6,763 nucleotides of DNA. Source: Bacillota bacterium. GTDB lineage: Bacteria; Bacillota; Clostridia; Lachnospirales; Lachnospiraceae. Both the position numbers and the translations under genes were made by a program. Where the stretch lies: the NCBI GenBank assembly GCA_023437365.1, contig JAEZGK010000109.1, forward strand, positions 1 to 6,763, written 5' to 3'. The notes under the pieces are model-generated. The model had not been told where the DNA came from. It did no database searches and worked only from the letters and a program-made list of their open reading frames with translations. Position 1 is the first letter of the stretch, and every line of letters begins with the position of its first letter. This document shows positions 5,899 to 6,763 of the stretch, piece by piece.

Positions 5899-5904
5899 AT
5901 TATA
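5899..5904 (-). promoter_or_regulatory. Possible -10 element of the methyltransferase gene
   Basis: A perfect TATAAT on the minus strand. A -35 at 17 nt (TCAAAA) is poor. A start about 7 nt downstream would fall near 5892, at or after the ATG at 5895, which favours the ATG at 5880 but leaves almost no leader. AT-rich sequence makes a chance match plausible. Confidence 0.35.
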
Positions 5905-5937
5905 TTTCTATACTATTTTGGTTTTGACGCATTGGTG

Positions 5938-5983
5938 AAGCATCCGCCCCGCAGACCGCAACACGATCTTGAGGCAGATGCTT
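5938..5983 (-). repeat. Inverted repeat between the ferritin-like and methyltransferase genes
   Basis: On the minus strand AAGCATCTGCC (5983-5973) pairs with GGCGGATGCTT (5948-5938), 11 bp with one U-G wobble. The loop can form a second small stem, GATCG/CGGTC. No T-run follows on the minus strand (CACCAATGCG), so a classical terminator for the ferritin-like gene is not convincing. It may be a partial terminator or mRNA processing/stability element separating the two genes. Confidence 0.5.
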
Positions 5984-6004
5984 AAAAAAGGCGTCGGTTT
6001 TCTG

Positions 6005-6424
6005 TTACTCCTTTTCCGTTTGCTCCTGTGTTTCCTCCGCTGCCATGGCAAGCAGTCGAAGCGCGTGGACGATTTTATCCTGCTCCGCGCACAGTAAGGC
6101 ATTTTGCGTTTGGTCATTCTTGCACGCACCAAGCGTCTGCTGCGAGTATCTACGCAGATCACTACAGCTCTGTTGCACCTGCCCAAGTAGGGTGTCTCGA
6201 TAGGCGCCCTGTGGCACTATGCCATTGACCTTGGGCGTATAGCTGTAGCCCGTCAGCGTGGTGTACGCACTTTGGAACGCCCTTGCGTGGCGGAGCTCAT
6301 CCGCCGAAAGCTCCCGCAGCAACGCTGCGTCCTGCTCTGGCGCGGTTTTTGCCAGCTCGCGGTACAGTGCAGAGGAATCTAGCTCTCTTTGTATGTATTC
6401 TTTTAGTTGTTGTGCCAGCGTCAT
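6005..6424 (-). CDS. Ferritin-like / rubrerythrin-type domain protein
   Basis: A 139-aa all-helical cytosolic protein. AAGGGG lies 11 nt before the ATG, slightly long spacing. The first helix pair carries the di-iron pattern of the ferritin-like superfamily: Glu14 in QRELDSSALY, then DELRHARAF with Glu43xxHis46. A linker containing YTPKVNG follows, then a second helix pair. In that half the matching motif reads AEQDKIVHA: His120 is kept, but Lys117 stands where the ExxH glutamate would be, and no clear Glu sits in the preceding helix (SCSDLRRYSQ). Metal binding may thus be incomplete. There is no rubredoxin-like CxxC tail. The C-terminus is Glu-rich (EETQEQTEKE). Proteins of this family handle iron or peroxide; the exact role is unknown. 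A -10-like TATAGT at 6460-6455 could drive it, but lacks a good -35. Confidence 0.82.
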   Translation of the reverse strand: MTLAQQLKEYIQRELDSSALYRELAKTAPEQDAALLRELSADELRHARAFQSAYTTLTGYSYTPKVNGIVPQGAYRDTLLGQVQQSCSDLRRYSQQTLGACKNDQTQNALLCAEQDKIVHALRLLAMAAEETQEQTEKE

Positions 6425-6535
6425 AGATTGTATCGCCCCTTATTACATGGAATCACTATACTATATTCCAAAGCAGGGCATGCCGTGAATCTGGTTGCAC
6501 AGTCGTGCCGGTGCCCGATTATACGCGCCGCGCAA

Positions 6536-6564
6536 TTGACAAAATGCGTGAATTGTTGTAACAT
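6536..6564 (+). promoter_or_regulatory. Promoter of the tRNA-Arg gene
   Basis: A perfect -35 TTGACA (6536-6541), a 17-nt spacer and -10 TAACAT (6559-6564, 4 of 6 consensus) lie upstream of the tRNA on the same strand. The start is expected near 6571, giving a precursor with a ~70-nt 5' leader for RNase P to remove. The 216-nt gap 6425-6640 contains no supported protein gene. Confidence 0.7.
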
Positions 6565-6579
6565 AATCTCTGCCGACTG

Positions 6580-6632
6580 CGGTATAAACGCCGTTGCTAG
6601 CATACCGAAGGCACTGCTTTACGAAGCGGTAT
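6580..6632 (+). other. Competing stems in the tRNA 5' leader
   Basis: CGGTAT occurs at 6580-6585 and again at 6627-6632, and its complement ATACCG lies between at 6602-6607, so the middle element can pair with either copy. A separate hairpin, ACTGCTT-TACG-AAGCGGT (6613-6630), has 7 pairs (one wobble) and a UACG tetraloop and excludes the second pairing. The arrangement is seen directly; any regulatory role is speculative. Confidence 0.4.
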
Positions 6633-6640
6633 TACAATCT

Positions 6641-6717
6641 GCGCCTATAGCTCAGCAGGATAGAGCGACCGCCTCCTAAGCGGTAGGTCGGATGTTCGAA
6701 TCATCTTAGGCGCGCCA
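6641..6717 (+). tRNA. tRNA-Arg, anticodon CCT
   Basis: A complete 77-nt cloverleaf. Acceptor stem GCGCCTA/TAGGCGC (7 bp perfect); U8 A9; D arm GCTC-AGCAGGATA-GAGC; anticodon stem ACCGC/GCGGT around loop CTCCTAA with anticodon CCT at 6675-6677; 5-nt variable loop AGGTC; T arm GGATG-TTCGAAT-CATCT (one G-U pair); discriminator G; and an encoded CCA at 6715-6717. It reads the arginine codon AGG. Gene symbol is left blank because the naming is not visible from sequence. Confidence 0.97.
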
Positions 6718-6725
6718 AGATGATT
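6699..6725 (+). repeat. Inverted repeat joining the tRNA 3' half to its trailer
   Basis: AATCATCTT (6699-6707, the 3' side of the T arm and first acceptor bases) is perfectly complementary to AAGATGATT (6717-6725), which starts at the last A of CCA and runs into the trailer. The 9-nt spacer contains the palindrome GGCGCGCC. In the precursor this could compete with the correct T-arm fold. Confidence 0.6.
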
Positions 6726-6763
6726 TAGGTTAGAATAGATGCAAATGCGTCTTTTCTAACCTA
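6726..6763 (+). terminator. Long hairpin after the tRNA (likely terminator, cut by window edge)
   Basis: TAGGTTAGAA (6726-6735) pairs with TTCTAACCTA (6754-6763). Inside, AGATGC (6737-6742) pairs with GCGTCT (6747-6752) with one wobble and an AAAT loop; a single T-T mismatch separates the two stems. It lies 9 nt after the tRNA end and stops exactly at the last base of the window, so the expected T-run cannot be seen. Termination of the tRNA transcript is the natural reading. Confidence 0.65.

Noticed and set aside
5908..6186. 92-codon minus-strand open frame
   Set aside because: It overlaps the ferritin-like gene in another frame, and its Arg/Lys/Cys-rich product looks like an out-of-frame reading.
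6706..6716. TTAGGCGCGCC shared with the 16S region at 45-55
   Set aside because: Both are explained by conserved RNA sequence (16S 5' region and tRNA acceptor end); probably coincidence, not a recombination site.
1..6763. Search for CRISPR arrays, insertion sequences, phage genes or integrases
   Set aside because: No spaced direct repeats, transposase, integrase or terminal inverted repeats were seen; the tRNA-Arg is a possible integration target, but nothing to its right is visible.

Overview
The window looks like chromosomal DNA of a low-GC Gram-positive anaerobe, most likely a member of the Clostridia. The 5' end of a 16S rRNA gene lies on the minus strand, the rRNA leader carries the Firmicutes-type TTGAAAACT box, ribosome binding sites are strong GGAGG/AAGGGG types, and an ECF sigma factor is translationally coupled to a DUF4179-like anti-sigma. 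A family-level call (perhaps Oscillospiraceae-like) would be a guess.

Layout. (1) 1-435, minus strand: the first ~95 nt of 16S rRNA, a ~300-nt leader with several tetraloop hairpins and a boxA-like element, and a near-consensus promoter (TTGACA-17-TATTAT). (2) 436-840: AT-rich non-coding DNA separating the rRNA promoter from a divergent plus-strand operon. (3) 841-2211: a two-gene operon with a 109-aa STAS/SpoIIAA-like protein and a 329-aa ketoacyl-ACP synthase III (FabH)-fold protein. The latter keeps the catalytic Cys but has lost the usual His and Asn. (4) 2212-2530: an intergenic region with two hairpins and a good promoter. (5) 2569-4687: an ECF sigma factor (probably starting at TTG) overlapping by 14 nt a membrane-anchored DUF4179-like anti-sigma factor. 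(6) 4785-4824: a strong hairpin between convergent genes. (7) 4876-6424, minus strand: an FkbM-family methyltransferase, preceded by a small ferritin-like protein. (8) 6536-6763, plus strand: a promoter, a tRNA-Arg(CCT) gene with encoded CCA, and a long hairpin that ends exactly at the window edge.

How they work together. Two pairs clearly belong together. The sigma/anti-sigma pair would be a membrane-signal-responsive transcription switch; no target gene is obvious here. The STAS-like/KASIII-like pair is the best candidate for an undescribed function: an acyl-thioester enzyme with an altered catalytic triad beside a small partner that may be regulatory or ligand-binding. The FkbM methyltransferase and ferritin-like gene share a strand but are separated by 124 nt containing an inverted repeat, so a shared pathway is not implied. 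No mobile element, CRISPR array or phage gene was recognised.
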